From assembly GCA_016841245.1 (NCBI GenBank), contig JAENZN010000030.1:1-39935 (forward strand): 39,935 nucleotides of DNA, in the 5' to 3' direction. The position numbers and the translations under genes are program-made. This document shows positions 14,624 through 27,388 of the stretch, one piece after another (position 1 is the first letter of the stretch; every line of letters begins with the position of its first letter). The notes beneath the pieces were generated by a model that saw only the letters and a list, made by a program, of their open reading frames with translations, did not search any database and was not told the DNA's origin. The DNA is from Syntrophomonas sp. GTDB taxonomy: Bacteria; Bacillota; Syntrophomonadia; Syntrophomonadales; Syntrophomonadaceae.

Positions 14624-16672
14624 ATGACCATGTCAGTAAAACGAATAAATTATATCGTATTTGCTCTTCTCCTAATTTCTTTGATAAGCGACTACTTATT
14701 TATGTATTCATCGCTTCCTATAGAAAGCCGGAGGTTAATTTACATTCCTACTCTGGCCTTAATGATTTCTTCAGTTATTGTTTTAATATATCAGCAGCAG
14801 CTGCAGGAGCTTCGCTTAAAATTCAATACCTTGTTTAATGACCGGGCAGCTAAATCATGGATCGGGACATTGTCCGATGTATTTATTCAGGCATTCCACG
14901 ATGTCCCCGAAAGCTTGGTTATCTTAAACCACAGCCTTAAAGTCATCTACCATAATAAAAGTGCTGCTAAGATATTCGGTATAGAAAACGGTCAAATATA
15001 TTCCGATGAAACAGCGAACCAAGATTCTCCCTTTGAAAAAAAACAGCTCCGGGGCATTAAGCAGGTCTTAACATCTGGAAAAAAATGGGAGGATCAACAA
15101 ACCCTTTATATTAATGGAGAGGCCAAAACCTATTTGCACCGGATAAACCCAATATATGAAAATGGACTGGTTGAGGGTATAATTATTTGTTCCAGTGATA
15201 TTTCCCCACTGATCCAAAGCCGCAAAGATGCCGAAGCCGCCAATATGGCTAAAAATCAATTCCTGACCAATATAAGCCATGAGCTGAGAACTCCTCTGAT
15301 AGGAATACTGGGTGCGGTAGAACTGCTGGAACGCAGTGCTATGGATGGTTTTGAGACTGATAACATAAAAATAATCAGTGATTGCGGAGAGCAATTACTG
15401 GAAATCATAAATAAGATATTGGATGTATCCAGGATGGGGCTGGGTACAGCAGCCTGCCAGCCGGGAGAGTGTAACCTTAGAAATATCCTTAATCAAACCT
15501 TAAGCTCGGTTTATCCAGCCATATATGAAAAGGGATTAAACATTGAAGTTCACATTGACCATAGTCTGCCAGATTATGTAGCTGTTGACCATGCCAAACT
15601 ACAGCAAATATTACTTAATATTCTATATAACGCAGTAAAATTCACCCAACAGGGTGGCATTAACTTAAAGCTGCATTATACTAAAAGTCCGGCATCTTCC
15701 TGGATTACCATATCCATAAGCGATACCGGAATTGGCATACCTGAAGATCAACTGAGCAAAATATTCTCTCCCTTTAGCCAGGTGGATAATACATCCTCAC
15801 GCGAATATCAAGGGATCGGATTAGGTTTATATCTCTGCAAGGAATTGGTTGATTTGATGAACGGAGAGTTGTGGATAGAAAGCGAGCCCAACCAGGGTTC
15901 TACCTTTTATATAAAATTCCCTGTCGAAGATATAATAGATCAACCACTGCCAGATTCAGAGGAGAAAACCCGGACTCATGACCCGATTAACGATCTGCTG
16001 TTGGGATTTACCCCTGTTAAAATTTTAGTAGTAGATGATAACGAATTAACCCGGAAAATTGTATGCCAGACCCTTCACAATTATGGTTTTCAAACCGGTT
16101 CCGCCGGCAACGGACTGGAAGGCTTTGATATGCTGCAAAAAAGTCATTACGACCTGGTACTCATGGATATGCAGATGCCCTTGAGGGATGGCTATGATAC
16201 AACTCTGCTGATCCGCAGCCATGATCAGTTTTCTTCCTTACCAATTATCGCTATGACAGCCAACTCAGCCAACGATGCCCGCGAAAAATGCCTGAGCTGT
16301 GGTTGTAATGCATATATAGCCAAGCCCTTTAAAGCTGATGAATTAATCTATGAGATTAATAAATGTATAAAAGATACTCCCGACAATTCCGATTGTGCGG
16401 CTAAGAACGATCTAATAGCAGAATTGATTCCCGAGTTTCTTGACTCCCTGTGTGAATCTATCCATGAACTGGATGAGGCGGTAAAAAACAATAACATTCA
16501 GGAGGTAAAAAGCATTAGCCATGACATCAAGGGCAGTGCAGGCTTATACGGGTTTCACGAAATCTCTCATACAGCTGCCAGAATAGAGCAGGCAGCCGGA
16601 GAAAATGAACCACATACTATTACTAACTCTTTCTCCCAACTTCGTGATTTATATAAGAAATTAGGTGCCTAG
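14624..16672 (+). CDS. Membrane hybrid sensor histidine kinase with REC and HPt domains
   Basis: The 682-residue protein has two N-terminal membrane helices (about 10-30 and 38-57) with almost no external loop, then a PAS-like domain (about 85-195). The HisKA box is NISHELRTPLIG with phospho-acceptor His219. The ATPase domain has the N box (ILLNILYNAVKFT), G1 (DTGIGIP) and G2 (GIGLGLYL). The receiver (about 465-585) has Asp515 in LVLMDMQMP and the conserved KPF lysine. A C-terminal HPt domain has His633 in SHDIKGSAG. All phosphorelay residues are present. The last step must pass to a separate response regulator, because no output domain or regulator gene is nearby. With so small an exterior it probably senses a cytoplasmic or membrane signal through PAS. 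GGGGAGG precedes the ATG. Its stop lies in the hairpin shared with metF. Confidence 0.93.
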   Translation: MTMSVKRINYIVFALLLISLISDYLFMYSSLPIESRRLIYIPTLALMISSVIVLIYQQQLQELRLKFNTLFNDRAAKSWIGTLSDVFIQAFHDVPESLVILNHSLKVIYHNKSAAKIFGIENGQIYSDETANQDSPFEKKQLRGIKQVLTSGKKWEDQQTLYINGEAKTYLHRINPIYENGLVEGIIICSSDISPLIQSRKDAEAANMAKNQFLTNISHELRTPLIGILGAVELLERSAMDGFETDNIKIISDCGEQLLEIINKILDVSRMGLGTAACQPGECNLRNILNQTLSSVYPAIYEKGLNIEVHIDHSLPDYVAVDHAKLQQILLNILYNAVKFTQQGGINLKLHYTKSPASSWITISISDTGIGIPEDQLSKIFSPFSQVDNTSSREYQGIGLGLYLCKELVDLMNGELWIESEPNQGSTFYIKFPVEDIIDQPLPDSEEKTRTHDPINDLLLGFTPVKILVVDDNELTRKIVCQTLHNYGFQTGSAGNGLEGFDMLQKSHYDLVLMDMQMPLRDGYDTTLLIRSHDQFSSLPIIAMTANSANDAREKCLSCGCNAYIAKPFKADELIYEINKCIKDTPDNSDCAAKNDLIAELIPEFLDSLCESIHELDEAVKNNNIQEVKSISHDIKGSAGLYGFHEISHTAARIEQAAGENEPHTITNSFSQLRDLYKKLGA

Positions 16673-16703
16673 TGAGTTAAGGGGACGGTTCCTCTGACTC
16701 ACT
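16671..16703. repeat. REP-like element B2 between convergent stop codons
   Basis: AGTGAGT (16671-16677) pairs with ACTCACT (16697-16703), enclosing GGGGACGGTTCCTCT, the B-type core. The arms contain part of the stop codon of the kinase and one base of the stop codon of metF, so the element fills the entire space between two convergent genes. It may double as a bidirectional transcript end. Confidence 0.75.
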
Positions 16704-17569
16704 TATAATCCGGCGTTTTTAACTATCTCTTTAATTTGCCTGGATTTATTCATGGTGTACATGTGAATTCCTGGTATCCGGTTAGCCAATAAATCTTCTA
16801 CCTGCCTGCTGGCATACTCTATCCCGGCTTTTTCCATTTCCTCTGGCCGGTCATCGTATTTATCCAGCAATCTCAGCAGATCTGAAGGTACTGACGCCCC
16901 GGAGAGAAAAATCATTCTCTTGATCTGTTTGGCATTCAGTACCGGCATAATGCCTGGAACGATTGGGCAGTTGATTCCGGCTTGCAGACTTCGGTCCATA
17001 AAGTCGTAGATTTTCCTATTATCAAAAAATAGCTGGCTTATCAAAACATCTACTCCAGCATCAACCTTTTCCTTGAGATGTAATATGTCATTGCTGAGTT
17101 TTTGACATTCGGGGTGCCCTTCCGGATAAGCGGCTGCTGCAATTCCAAAGTCAGCCTTTTTCCTGGCTTCTTCTATCAGTTCCCGGGCATAGTGGTATTC
17201 TCTCTGAATAAGATCCAGACTTTCCACATCTGCCGGGGGATCACCTCTTAGTGCCATAATATTTCGTATACCTTGTTCCCACAGTATTCCCAGGATAGAA
17301 TCTACTTCCTGCTTGCTATGAGCCATACAGGTTAAATGAGCTAAGGTCTCTATTCCAAAGTCGTTTTTTATACTGGAGGCAATCTCTACCGTCCGATCTC
17401 TGGTACTGCCTCCTGCCCCATAGGTGACACTGATAAAATCCGGTTCCAAATCTCTAAGCTCTTCTATGGTATTGAATAAAGAATCGACTGGATAGTTAGC
17501 CTGGGGTGGAAAGATTTCCAGAGAAAGTACTGTTTTTTCAGACCGTTTGTAAAACTCTATTATTTTCAT
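16703..17569 (-). CDS. metF: 5,10-methylenetetrahydrofolate reductase
   Basis: A 288-residue TIM-barrel flavoprotein that reduces methylene-tetrahydrofolate to methyl-tetrahydrofolate. Family marks are SLEIFPPQ (catalytic Glu), FISVTYGAGGSTRDRTVEIA, HLTCMAHSKQEVDSIL, NIMALRGDPP, AAYPEGHPEC and LISQLFFDN. The length is that of the bacterial MetF class. GGGGGAGGGG precedes the ATG. It follows isocitrate dehydrogenase by 66 nt in the same direction and may be the last gene of that transcript. It could serve methionine synthesis or a methyl-branch C1 pathway. No zinc-binding partner (MetV) or other C1 gene is in the window. Confidence 0.95.
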   Translation of the reverse strand: MKIIEFYKRSEKTVLSLEIFPPQANYPVDSLFNTIEELRDLEPDFISVTYGAGGSTRDRTVEIASSIKNDFGIETLAHLTCMAHSKQEVDSILGILWEQGIRNIMALRGDPPADVESLDLIQREYHYARELIEEARKKADFGIAAAAYPEGHPECQKLSNDILHLKEKVDAGVDVLISQLFFDNRKIYDFMDRSLQAGINCPIVPGIMPVLNAKQIKRMIFLSGASVPSDLLRLLDKYDDRPEEMEKAGIEYASRQVEDLLANRIPGIHMYTMNKSRQIKEIVKNAGL

Positions 17570-17635
17570 AAAGACCCCTCCCCCCCTTTACTTTCTTCCA
17601 AAAGCTAATAATATATTTTATGCTGGTAGTTGTTA

Positions 17636-18919
17636 CTACATGTTCATTATCAGATTATCTGCAAATTCTGAACACTTAACTTCGGCAGCCCCTTCCATAA
17701 GCCGGGCAAAATCATAGGTGACTACCTTGCTGGCTATAGTTTTTTCCATAGCTGATATTATTAAGTCTGCTGCTTCATTCCATTGGAGATGTCTTAACAT
17801 CATTTCTCCAGATAGTATTACAGAAGAAGGATTAACTTTATCTAATCCCGCATATTTGGGGGCAGTACCATGGGTAGCCTCAAATATGGCATGTCCGGTA
17901 ATGTAATTTATATTAGCACCGGGAGCAATACCTATTCCTCCCACCTGAGCAGCTAGCGCATCGGAGGCATAGTCTCCATTTAGATTCAGGGTGGCTACAA
18001 CTTCAAATTCTGTGGGCCGAGTAAGAATCTGCTGCAGGAAAATATCGGCAATAGCATCTTTAATAATAACTTTGCCTTCTGCCTCTGCCTGTGCTTGAGC
18101 AGCGTCCGCAGCTTTCGCGCCTTCTTTTTCTTTGATCCGGTCATATTGATCCCAGGTGAATGTTTTATCCGCAAATTCCGATTCAGCCAGATCATAACCC
18201 CACTGTTTAAAAGCGCCTTCGGTATATTTCATGATGTTTCCCTTATGGACCAGGGTAACGCTTTTCCTTCCTTCGTTAATTGCATAGTTGATAGCAGCTC
18301 TAACAAGGCGCTTACTGCCATCCTCGGATACAGGTTTTATCCCAATCCCGGAAGTCTCTGGGAACCTTATTTTACTTACTCCCAGTTTGTCCTGCAAAAA
18401 TGATATCAGTTCTTTGGCTTCCGGGGAATCATAGGCGTATTCAATACCCGCGTATATATCTTCAGTATTCTCACGGAAAATAACGATATTGACATCTTCT
18501 GGTCTTTTTATCGGAGAAGGTACTCCTGCAAAATACCGCACTGGTCTAAGGCAGGTGTAAAGGTCCAGTTCCTGTCTTAAGGCCACATTTAAGGAACGTA
18601 TACCACCACCAATAGGTGTGGTCAAAGGACCTTTAATAGCAATGATATATTCCCTGATTGCATCCAGGGTCTCAGTCGGCAGCCACTCTCCCGTAAGGTT
18701 AAATGCCTTTTCTCCAGCCAGCACCTCGTGCCACACTATAGATTTCTTTCCCTCATAGGCTTTCTCTACTGCAGCATCCAGTACTCGATATGCGGCAGCC
18801 CAGATATCAGGTCCGGTTCCATCGCCTTCTATGAAAGGTATTATAGGATGATCCGGTACGTTTAAAATACCCTTATTAACTGTAATTTTTTCTCCCTGGG
18901 GGGTTCTAGTCTTAGTCAT
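17636..18919 (-). CDS. icd: NADP-dependent isocitrate dehydrogenase
   Basis: The 427-residue enzyme (from the ATG at 18919) oxidatively decarboxylates isocitrate to 2-oxoglutarate. It has the IDH substrate loop [13 protein letters not shown], which includes the serine phosphorylated in E. coli Icd. [13 protein letters not shown] and [14 protein letters not shown] follow. [15 protein letters not shown] has Lys-Tyr at the positions that select NADP over NAD in E. coli Icd. These features exclude isopropylmalate dehydrogenase. The start is ATG because AAAGGAG lies at the right distance; an in-frame TTG two codons upstream is closer than a ribosome binding site allows. It is fourth in the citrate-route cluster, 62 nt after the small aconitase-like subunit. 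Confidence 0.95.
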   Translation of the reverse strand: MTKTRTPQGEKITVNKGILNVPDHPIIPFIEGDGTGPDIWAAAYRVLDAAVEKAYEGKKSIVWHEVLAGEKAFNLTGEWLPTETLDAIREYIIAIKGPLTTPIGGGIRSLNVALRQELDLYTCLRPVRYFAGVPSPIKRPEDVNIVIFRENTEDIYAGIEYAYDSPEAKELISFLQDKLGVSKIRFPETSGIGIKPVSEDGSKRLVRAAINYAINEGRKSVTLVHKGNIMKYTEGAFKQWGYDLAESEFADKTFTWDQYDRIKEKEGAKAADAAQAQAEAEGKVIIKDAIADIFLQQILTRPTEFEVVATLNLNGDYASDALAAQVGGIGIAPGANINYITGHAIFEATHGTAPKYAGLDKVNPSSVILSGEMMLRHLQWNEAADLIISAMEKTIASKVVTYDFARLMEGAAEVKCSEFADNLIMNM

Positions 18920-18981
18920 TAGCAAATCTCCTTTTCAAATAAAGCAGTCGGTCTGCTTCTAAAATTTTGACAACAGTGTAC

Positions 18982-19482
18982 TTAATCAAGATTAAAAGTA
19001 CCATATTTTTTGAAATGCTCCACTAAACCACCTTCGGACAATATTTTGAGCATTACCGGCGGAAGTGGAGTTATAGGTATCTCCAATCCTTTGGTCTTAT
19101 TATAAAGAATCCCCTCTTTGAGATTTACTTCCAATTCGTCTCCAGGATCTATCTGGTCAGTATCACATTCTACCAGCGGTAACCCGGTATTGATACAATT
19201 ACGATAAAATATCCTGGCAAATGATTTGGCTATTACTGCACTGATATCTGCGTTTATTATGGCCAGCGGGGCCTGCTCACGGGAAGACCCGCAGCCAAAA
19301 TTTTTACCGGCTACTATGAAATCGCCCTTAGTTACATGGGAATAAAATTCCGGATCTAAATCTTCCATAACATGTTTGGCCAGTTCTCTCATATCCAGAG
19401 TTTTAAATTTGTAACGGCCGGAAATTATATAATCGGTATTTACATCGTCACCAAACTTGTGAACCTTACCTGTCAAGCTCAT
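18982..19482 (-). CDS. Aconitase-family (LeuD-type) small subunit
   Basis: A 166-residue swivel subunit of the aconitase superfamily: GKVHKFGDDVNTDYIISGRY, GKNFGCGSSREQAPLAI (substrate-phosphate/carboxyl binding loop) and SFARIFYRNCINTGLP. In the database such proteins are usually named 3-isopropylmalate dehydratase small subunit. Here it is paired with a large subunit and flanked by a citrate or homocitrate synthase and isocitrate dehydrogenase, so an aconitase or homoaconitase role is more likely than leucine synthesis. AGGAGGAGCAAT precedes the ATG, and it starts 15 nt after the large-subunit stop. Confidence 0.88.
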   Translation of the reverse strand: MSLTGKVHKFGDDVNTDYIISGRYKFKTLDMRELAKHVMEDLDPEFYSHVTKGDFIVAGKNFGCGSSREQAPLAIINADISAVIAKSFARIFYRNCINTGLPLVECDTDQIDPGDELEVNLKEGILYNKTKGLEIPITPLPPVMLKILSEGGLVEHFKKYGTFNLD

Positions 19483-19497
19483 ATTGCTCCTCCTAAT

Positions 19498-20754
19498 CTA
19501 TTTGATGAATTCCCGGGGATCGGTTAGCTTCCCGGTTAATACTGACGCAGCGACTGTAGCGGGTGATCCCAGGTATACAAAAGCCTTGTTATTACCCATT
19601 CTGCCTTTGAAATTGCGGTTGGCAGTTGAAATTACGTTTTCTCCATCTGACGGTACTCCATTATGGGTCCCTACACATGGTCCACAACCAGGAGTCACCA
19701 CCGCAGCACCGGATTCTACAAATATCTCGATCAGCCCTTCCCGTAATGCCTGGAGCATAACCTGTCGGGATGAAGGGGCAACAATCAGCCGGGTATTCTC
19801 AGCTATTTTTTTCCCTTTTAATATTTCAGCTCCAATTCGCAGGTCTTCTATTCTGCCGTTGGTACAGGTTCCGATGAAACCCTGCTGTATCGGCGTACCA
19901 GCTACTGCGCTGATAGGAGCAACATTATCCACCGTATGAGGCTTGGCCACCTGGGGCTCAAGGCTGGATACGTCATATTCCAGAACCTGAGCGTATACTG
20001 CATCCGCATCAGCTTTAACAGGCTCGAATTCCTTCTTGCTGTGCTCCTTGACCCAGGCTATAGTTTTATCGTCAGCTTCCATAAGTCCGCACTTGGCACC
20101 CATTTCGATAGCCATATTGCTGATGGTGAACCTGGCTTCGATGGATAAATCAGCTATAGCCTGGCCAGTATATTCAGCTGCCATGTAAGTTGCTCCATCT
20201 GCAGTGATATCACCGATCAAATATAATATAAGGTCTTTAGAATAAACTCCTCGGGACAGCTTACCATTTAATACGAATTTTATGGTTTCTGGTACTTTAA
20301 ACCACAGCTTGCCCGATATTATCCCAGCTGCCAGGTCAGTTGAACCTACTCCGGTAGAGAAAACATTGATAGCGCCATAGGTGCAGGTATGTGAATCAGC
20401 TCCAATAACCAGATCTCCAGGGACTACATGGCCCTGTTCCGGCACCAGTTGATGGCACACCCCGTCTCCAATATCGTAAAAATTGATCCCCTGATTATTT
20501 GCAAAATTTCTCATCTGTTGATGGAGGGCTGAAACACCCTCCAGCGGGCTGGGAGCACTGTGATCTATTACCATAGCTACCCGGGCAGGATCAAAAACTC
20601 TGGCAGCGTTCATTTCATTAAAGGCCCTTATGGCAAGCCCGGATGTTCCATCCTGTCCCATAGTAAAATCCAGATCGGCAATTACGATATCATTGGCTCT
20701 GGCATTCCGCTTACTTTTACTCGAAAGAATTTTTTCTGCAATCGTCTTCCCCAC
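19498..20754 (-). CDS. Aconitase-family (LeuC/HacA-type) large subunit, 4Fe-4S
   Basis: The 418-residue protein carries the aconitase Fe-S domain. VIGADSHTCTYGAINVFSTG supplies the first cluster cysteine, and FIGTCTNGRIEDL and TPGCGPCVG supply the others. The short length is that of the split LeuC/homoaconitase branch rather than monomeric aconitase. It would interconvert citrate and isocitrate (or homocitrate and homoisocitrate) with the small subunit that follows. The start is a GTG abutting the stop of the synthase gene (TAA-GTG), with GAGGGGACAG upstream, so the two are translationally coupled. Substrate choice is inferred from the neighbours, not read from residues. Confidence 0.9.
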   Translation of the reverse strand: MGKTIAEKILSSKSKRNARANDIVIADLDFTMGQDGTSGLAIRAFNEMNAARVFDPARVAMVIDHSAPSPLEGVSALHQQMRNFANNQGINFYDIGDGVCHQLVPEQGHVVPGDLVIGADSHTCTYGAINVFSTGVGSTDLAAGIISGKLWFKVPETIKFVLNGKLSRGVYSKDLILYLIGDITADGATYMAAEYTGQAIADLSIEARFTISNMAIEMGAKCGLMEADDKTIAWVKEHSKKEFEPVKADADAVYAQVLEYDVSSLEPQVAKPHTVDNVAPISAVAGTPIQQGFIGTCTNGRIEDLRIGAEILKGKKIAENTRLIVAPSSRQVMLQALREGLIEIFVESGAAVVTPGCGPCVGTHNGVPSDGENVISTANRNFKGRMGNNKAFVYLGSPATVAASVLTGKLTDPREFIK

Positions 20755-21933
20755 TTAGCTGTCCCCTCTTTCTCTTTTGTACTCTTCAAAAATATATACC
20801 AGTTCTTTATCAAATAAAGACCTTTTTAAGTCTATAGCCAACTGCCGGACTTTACCCAGTATCCGCTCAGAGGATTCATGGGATAATTCCACCCCATATT
20901 CATGGAGGAATTTAGCCCTTATAGCTGCTGAACCCGAGTGTTTGCCTATTACTATTTGTCTTTCCAGACCAACTTCTTCAGGGGTAAACACTTCATAGGT
21001 TAAAGGGTTTTTGAGCACTCCGTCTCCATGAATTCCCGACTCATGGGCAAAAATATTAAGGCCCACTATGGGTTTGTTAACCGGCAGCTCACGACCAGAG
21101 GCTGCAGCTACGTATTCTGCTACTTCTCTAAATAGAGTGGTATCATATTGCACATCCATATTAAGCAAGTATTTAATTACCATGATCATTTCCTGCAGAC
21201 AGGTATTACCCGCTCGTTCACCCAGACCATTAATAGTCACTCCTAGATAATTAGCCCCCGCATAGATTCCGGCCAAAGCATTGGCAGTAGCCATGCCGAA
21301 ATCATTGTGGGTGTGCATCTCTATATCCAGACCGGTTACTTCTTTTAAAGTTTTGATATAACGGTAAGTCTGTACCGGAGTAAGAGTGCCCACGGTATCA
21401 CAAAAGCGCAGACGATCAGCACCGGCATGTTTGGCTACCAGAGCAAACTCGGTAAGATACTCGATACTGGACCGGGATGCATCCTCAGCATTAACAGAAA
21501 CATATAGCTGGTTATCTTTAGCAAATTTAACTGCATCAGACATCCGGTTCAAAACATCCTGGTGGGTAGTCTGCAGTTTATGTTGGATATGGATATCCGA
21601 TGTAGATATAGATATTGCTACCGCATCAACTCCACAACAAATTGACTCTTTCAAATCGGATATGACTGCTCTATTCCAAGCCATTATACTGGATTTGAGA
21701 CCCATATTCACAATCTGTTTAATGCATTCTTTCTCAAATCCACCCATTACCGGGATACCGGCCTCTATCTGATCAACACCCATCTGATCCAGATATTTAG
21801 CTATTCTCATTTTTTCAGCATTAGCAAATACTACCCCTGCCGTCTGCTCCCCGTCCCGCAGAGTAGTATCGACAATATGTATTTGGGCTCCTTCTTGTCT
21901 AAACCAGTCATTAGATGACCAATCATATTTCAT
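20755..21933 (-). CDS. Re-citrate synthase or homocitrate synthase (NifV/LeuA-like family)
   Basis: The 392-residue protein belongs to the DRE-TIM acyl-CoA condensing family. IVDTTLRDGEQTAGV gives the catalytic Arg-Asp and metal Asp. RLRFCDTVGTLTP, EMHTHNDFGMATANALAG (metal HxH-type site) and HESGIHGDGVLKNP follow. It lacks the regulatory C-terminal domain of typical 2-isopropylmalate synthases (about 500 residues), which argues against LeuA. In anaerobes such as Clostridium kluyveri, citrate is made by a Re-citrate synthase of this same family. Here the next genes are an aconitase pair and NADP-isocitrate dehydrogenase, so citrate from acetyl-CoA plus oxaloacetate is the likely product. AAAGGAG precedes the ATG. 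It heads the cluster. Confidence 0.85.
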   Translation of the reverse strand: MKYDWSSNDWFRQEGAQIHIVDTTLRDGEQTAGVVFANAEKMRIAKYLDQMGVDQIEAGIPVMGGFEKECIKQIVNMGLKSSIMAWNRAVISDLKESICCGVDAVAISISTSDIHIQHKLQTTHQDVLNRMSDAVKFAKDNQLYVSVNAEDASRSSIEYLTEFALVAKHAGADRLRFCDTVGTLTPVQTYRYIKTLKEVTGLDIEMHTHNDFGMATANALAGIYAGANYLGVTINGLGERAGNTCLQEMIMVIKYLLNMDVQYDTTLFREVAEYVAAASGRELPVNKPIVGLNIFAHESGIHGDGVLKNPLTYEVFTPEEVGLERQIVIGKHSGSAAIRAKFLHEYGVELSHESSERILGKVRQLAIDLKRSLFDKELVYIFEEYKRERGDS

Positions 21934-22032
21934 ATCTCATACTCCTTTCCCTTAAGGGCACATGAAAGATTTTAACTTTATAATTTTATCACAGCTTGGC
22001 AAAAATAAAATAGCCCGGTAATCTTTGCCTAA

Positions 22033-23478
<1,446 letters not shown>

Positions 23479-23479
23479 C

Positions 23480-24934
23480 TTACATCACCCCCGGATCCGG
23501 TTTGGCAGTATGGTAGTCAGTATTCTGCTCAAAGGCATACGCGGCCCTTATCAAGGTTCCCTCATCAAATGGTTTTCCAATTAACTGCATGCCCACCGGC
23601 AGTGCATCGACGAATCCGCAGGGTATGGACATACCTGGTAGTCCGGCCATATTTATGGGTACTGTTAATATATCATTCATATACAGAGTAAGCGGATCTC
23701 CGGTCTGTTCGCCCAGTTTAAAAGCCGTGGTTGGAGTCGTTGGAGAAACAATCAAATCAAAATCTTCAAACACTTTATCAAAATCATTTTTTATTAGCCT
23801 TCTTACTTTTAAAGCTTTTAGATAATATGCATCATAATAGCCGGAACTCAATGCGTAGGTACCCAGCATGATTCTCATCTTAACTTCATCTCCAAAACCC
23901 GCCGCCCGGGTGGACGAAAACATCTGTATAACATTTTCCGCCTCAAAATCACGTCTGCCGTATCTTACTCCATCAAACCTGGCCAGATTGGCACTGGCCT
24001 CGGCAGGAGCCACCAGATAGTATGCAGGCAGAGCATATTCACTGTGGGGAAGGGATACTTCCTCGACTATGGCTCCAAGTTCTTCATACTTTAGCAGTGC
24101 TTTCTTAACCGTATCCTTTATCCCCTGTGCTATTCCCTCCTGGAAATACTCCCGGGGAAAAGCTATTTTCAAGCCTTTGATATCATCTTTTAAAAATTCT
24201 GTATAATCAGGTTTTTCTATATCAACACAGGTAGAATCCAGAGGATCTTTTCCGGCTATTATATTTAATACCAGGGCACAGTCTCTGATGTCCCGGCTGA
24301 AGACACCTACCTGATCCAGAGATGATGCATAGGCCACTACTCCGTAACGGGAAACTCGCCCATAGGTTGGCTTAAGTCCTACTACTCCACAAAATGAAGC
24401 TGGCTGCCGAATAGATCCTCCGGTATCAGTTCCTAGGGCAAAAGGTATTTCACAGGCAGCCACAGCTGCCGCCGACCCTCCTGATGATCCACCTGGAACT
24501 CTATCCAAATCCCAGGGATTTCTGGTTGGGAAAAATGCCGATTGTTCAGTAGATGAACCCATGGCAAACTCGTCCATATTCAATTTGCCTACCAGGACTC
24601 CTCCGGCTTCTTTGAGCCGGGAGGCAACCGTGGCATCATAAAACGGTACAAAGTTTTCAAGTATTTTCGAAGCACAGGTAGTCTTCATCCCCTGAGAACA
24701 GATAATATCTTTTAAGCCATAGGGTATACCAGTGAGACTGGAAAAATGGTCCTGGACATCATATTTTCGGGCCTTATCCAGAGCACCCTCTTCATCCAGG
24801 GTTATAAAAGCCTGGATCTTAGTTTCTACGTCTTTTATACGGCTAAATACCGCCTTAACTATCTCTTCTGACGAAGCTTGTTTATTATGTAATTTTTCCT
24901 GCAGTTCATGCAGCGTTAATTCGTATAAATCCAC
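23480..24934 (-). CDS. gatA: Aspartyl/glutamyl-tRNA amidotransferase subunit A
   Basis: The 484-residue amidase subunit frees ammonia from glutamine or asparagine for the GatB reaction. The Ser-cisSer-Lys triad is in place: Lys in [13 protein letters not shown], cis-Ser in [14 protein letters not shown], nucleophile Ser in [17 protein letters not shown]. The family C-terminal part ([16 protein letters not shown]) is intact. The start is GTG with an AGGGG site. It lies 13 nt after gatC and 1 nt before gatB. Confidence 0.97.
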   Translation of the reverse strand: MDLYELTLHELQEKLHNKQASSEEIVKAVFSRIKDVETKIQAFITLDEEGALDKARKYDVQDHFSSLTGIPYGLKDIICSQGMKTTCASKILENFVPFYDATVASRLKEAGGVLVGKLNMDEFAMGSSTEQSAFFPTRNPWDLDRVPGGSSGGSAAAVAACEIPFALGTDTGGSIRQPASFCGVVGLKPTYGRVSRYGVVAYASSLDQVGVFSRDIRDCALVLNIIAGKDPLDSTCVDIEKPDYTEFLKDDIKGLKIAFPREYFQEGIAQGIKDTVKKALLKYEELGAIVEEVSLPHSEYALPAYYLVAPAEASANLARFDGVRYGRRDFEAENVIQMFSSTRAAGFGDEVKMRIMLGTYALSSGYYDAYYLKALKVRRLIKNDFDKVFEDFDLIVSPTTPTTAFKLGEQTGDPLTLYMNDILTVPINMAGLPGMSIPCGFVDALPVGMQLIGKPFDEGTLIRAAYAFEQNTDYHTAKPDPGVM

Positions 24935-24947
24935 CCGGAAGCACCCC

Positions 24948-25232
24948 TTATATTATTTTTGGAACCCTATATTGTCCTTCTTCAACCAGAGGAGCGTTAG
25001 CAAGTATTTCCTCCCTATCTGGACCAGGAATCACTTTATCTTCTCGGAACACATTAAATATCGGCAGTATGTGATCCAGGGGTTCTACCCCTTCAGTATC
25101 CAGTTCGTTTAACTTGTCTGCATACTGCAAAATAGAGCCCAATTGTTCAGCATATTTTTCTTTTTCTTCCTCACCCAAATTCAGCCGGGCCAGAAGTGCT
25201 ACGTGCTGCACTTCCTGTATACTAAGAGTCAT
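24948..25232 (-). CDS. gatC: Aspartyl/glutamyl-tRNA amidotransferase subunit C
   Basis: The 94-residue subunit wraps and stabilises GatA-GatB. It has the family N-terminal helices ([20 protein letters not shown]) and the C-terminal [21 protein letters not shown] stretch that packs on GatA, split here as [29 protein letters not shown] precedes the ATG. It is first in gatC-gatA-gatB, about 100 nt after ligA. Confidence 0.96.
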   Translation of the reverse strand: MTLSIQEVQHVALLARLNLGEEEKEKYAEQLGSILQYADKLNELDTEGVEPLDHILPIFNVFREDKVIPGPDREEILANAPLVEEGQYRVPKII

Positions 25233-25307
25233 GTCATTACCTCCCTGTTTTTAAACCCATGTGCAATATTATACCAAAAAGCTATTTGCTTAACTAAATA
25301 TTTTACC

Positions 25308-27345
<2,038 letters not shown>

Positions 27346-27388
27346 TTAAGCAGTATTGGTTGGAACTGGTACAGGTTTGCCCCATCTA

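Noticed and set aside
20755..21933. leuA (2-isopropylmalate synthase) of a leucine operon
   Set aside because: Too short for LeuA with its regulatory domain, and the downstream dehydrogenase is clearly isocitrate dehydrogenase, not LeuB.
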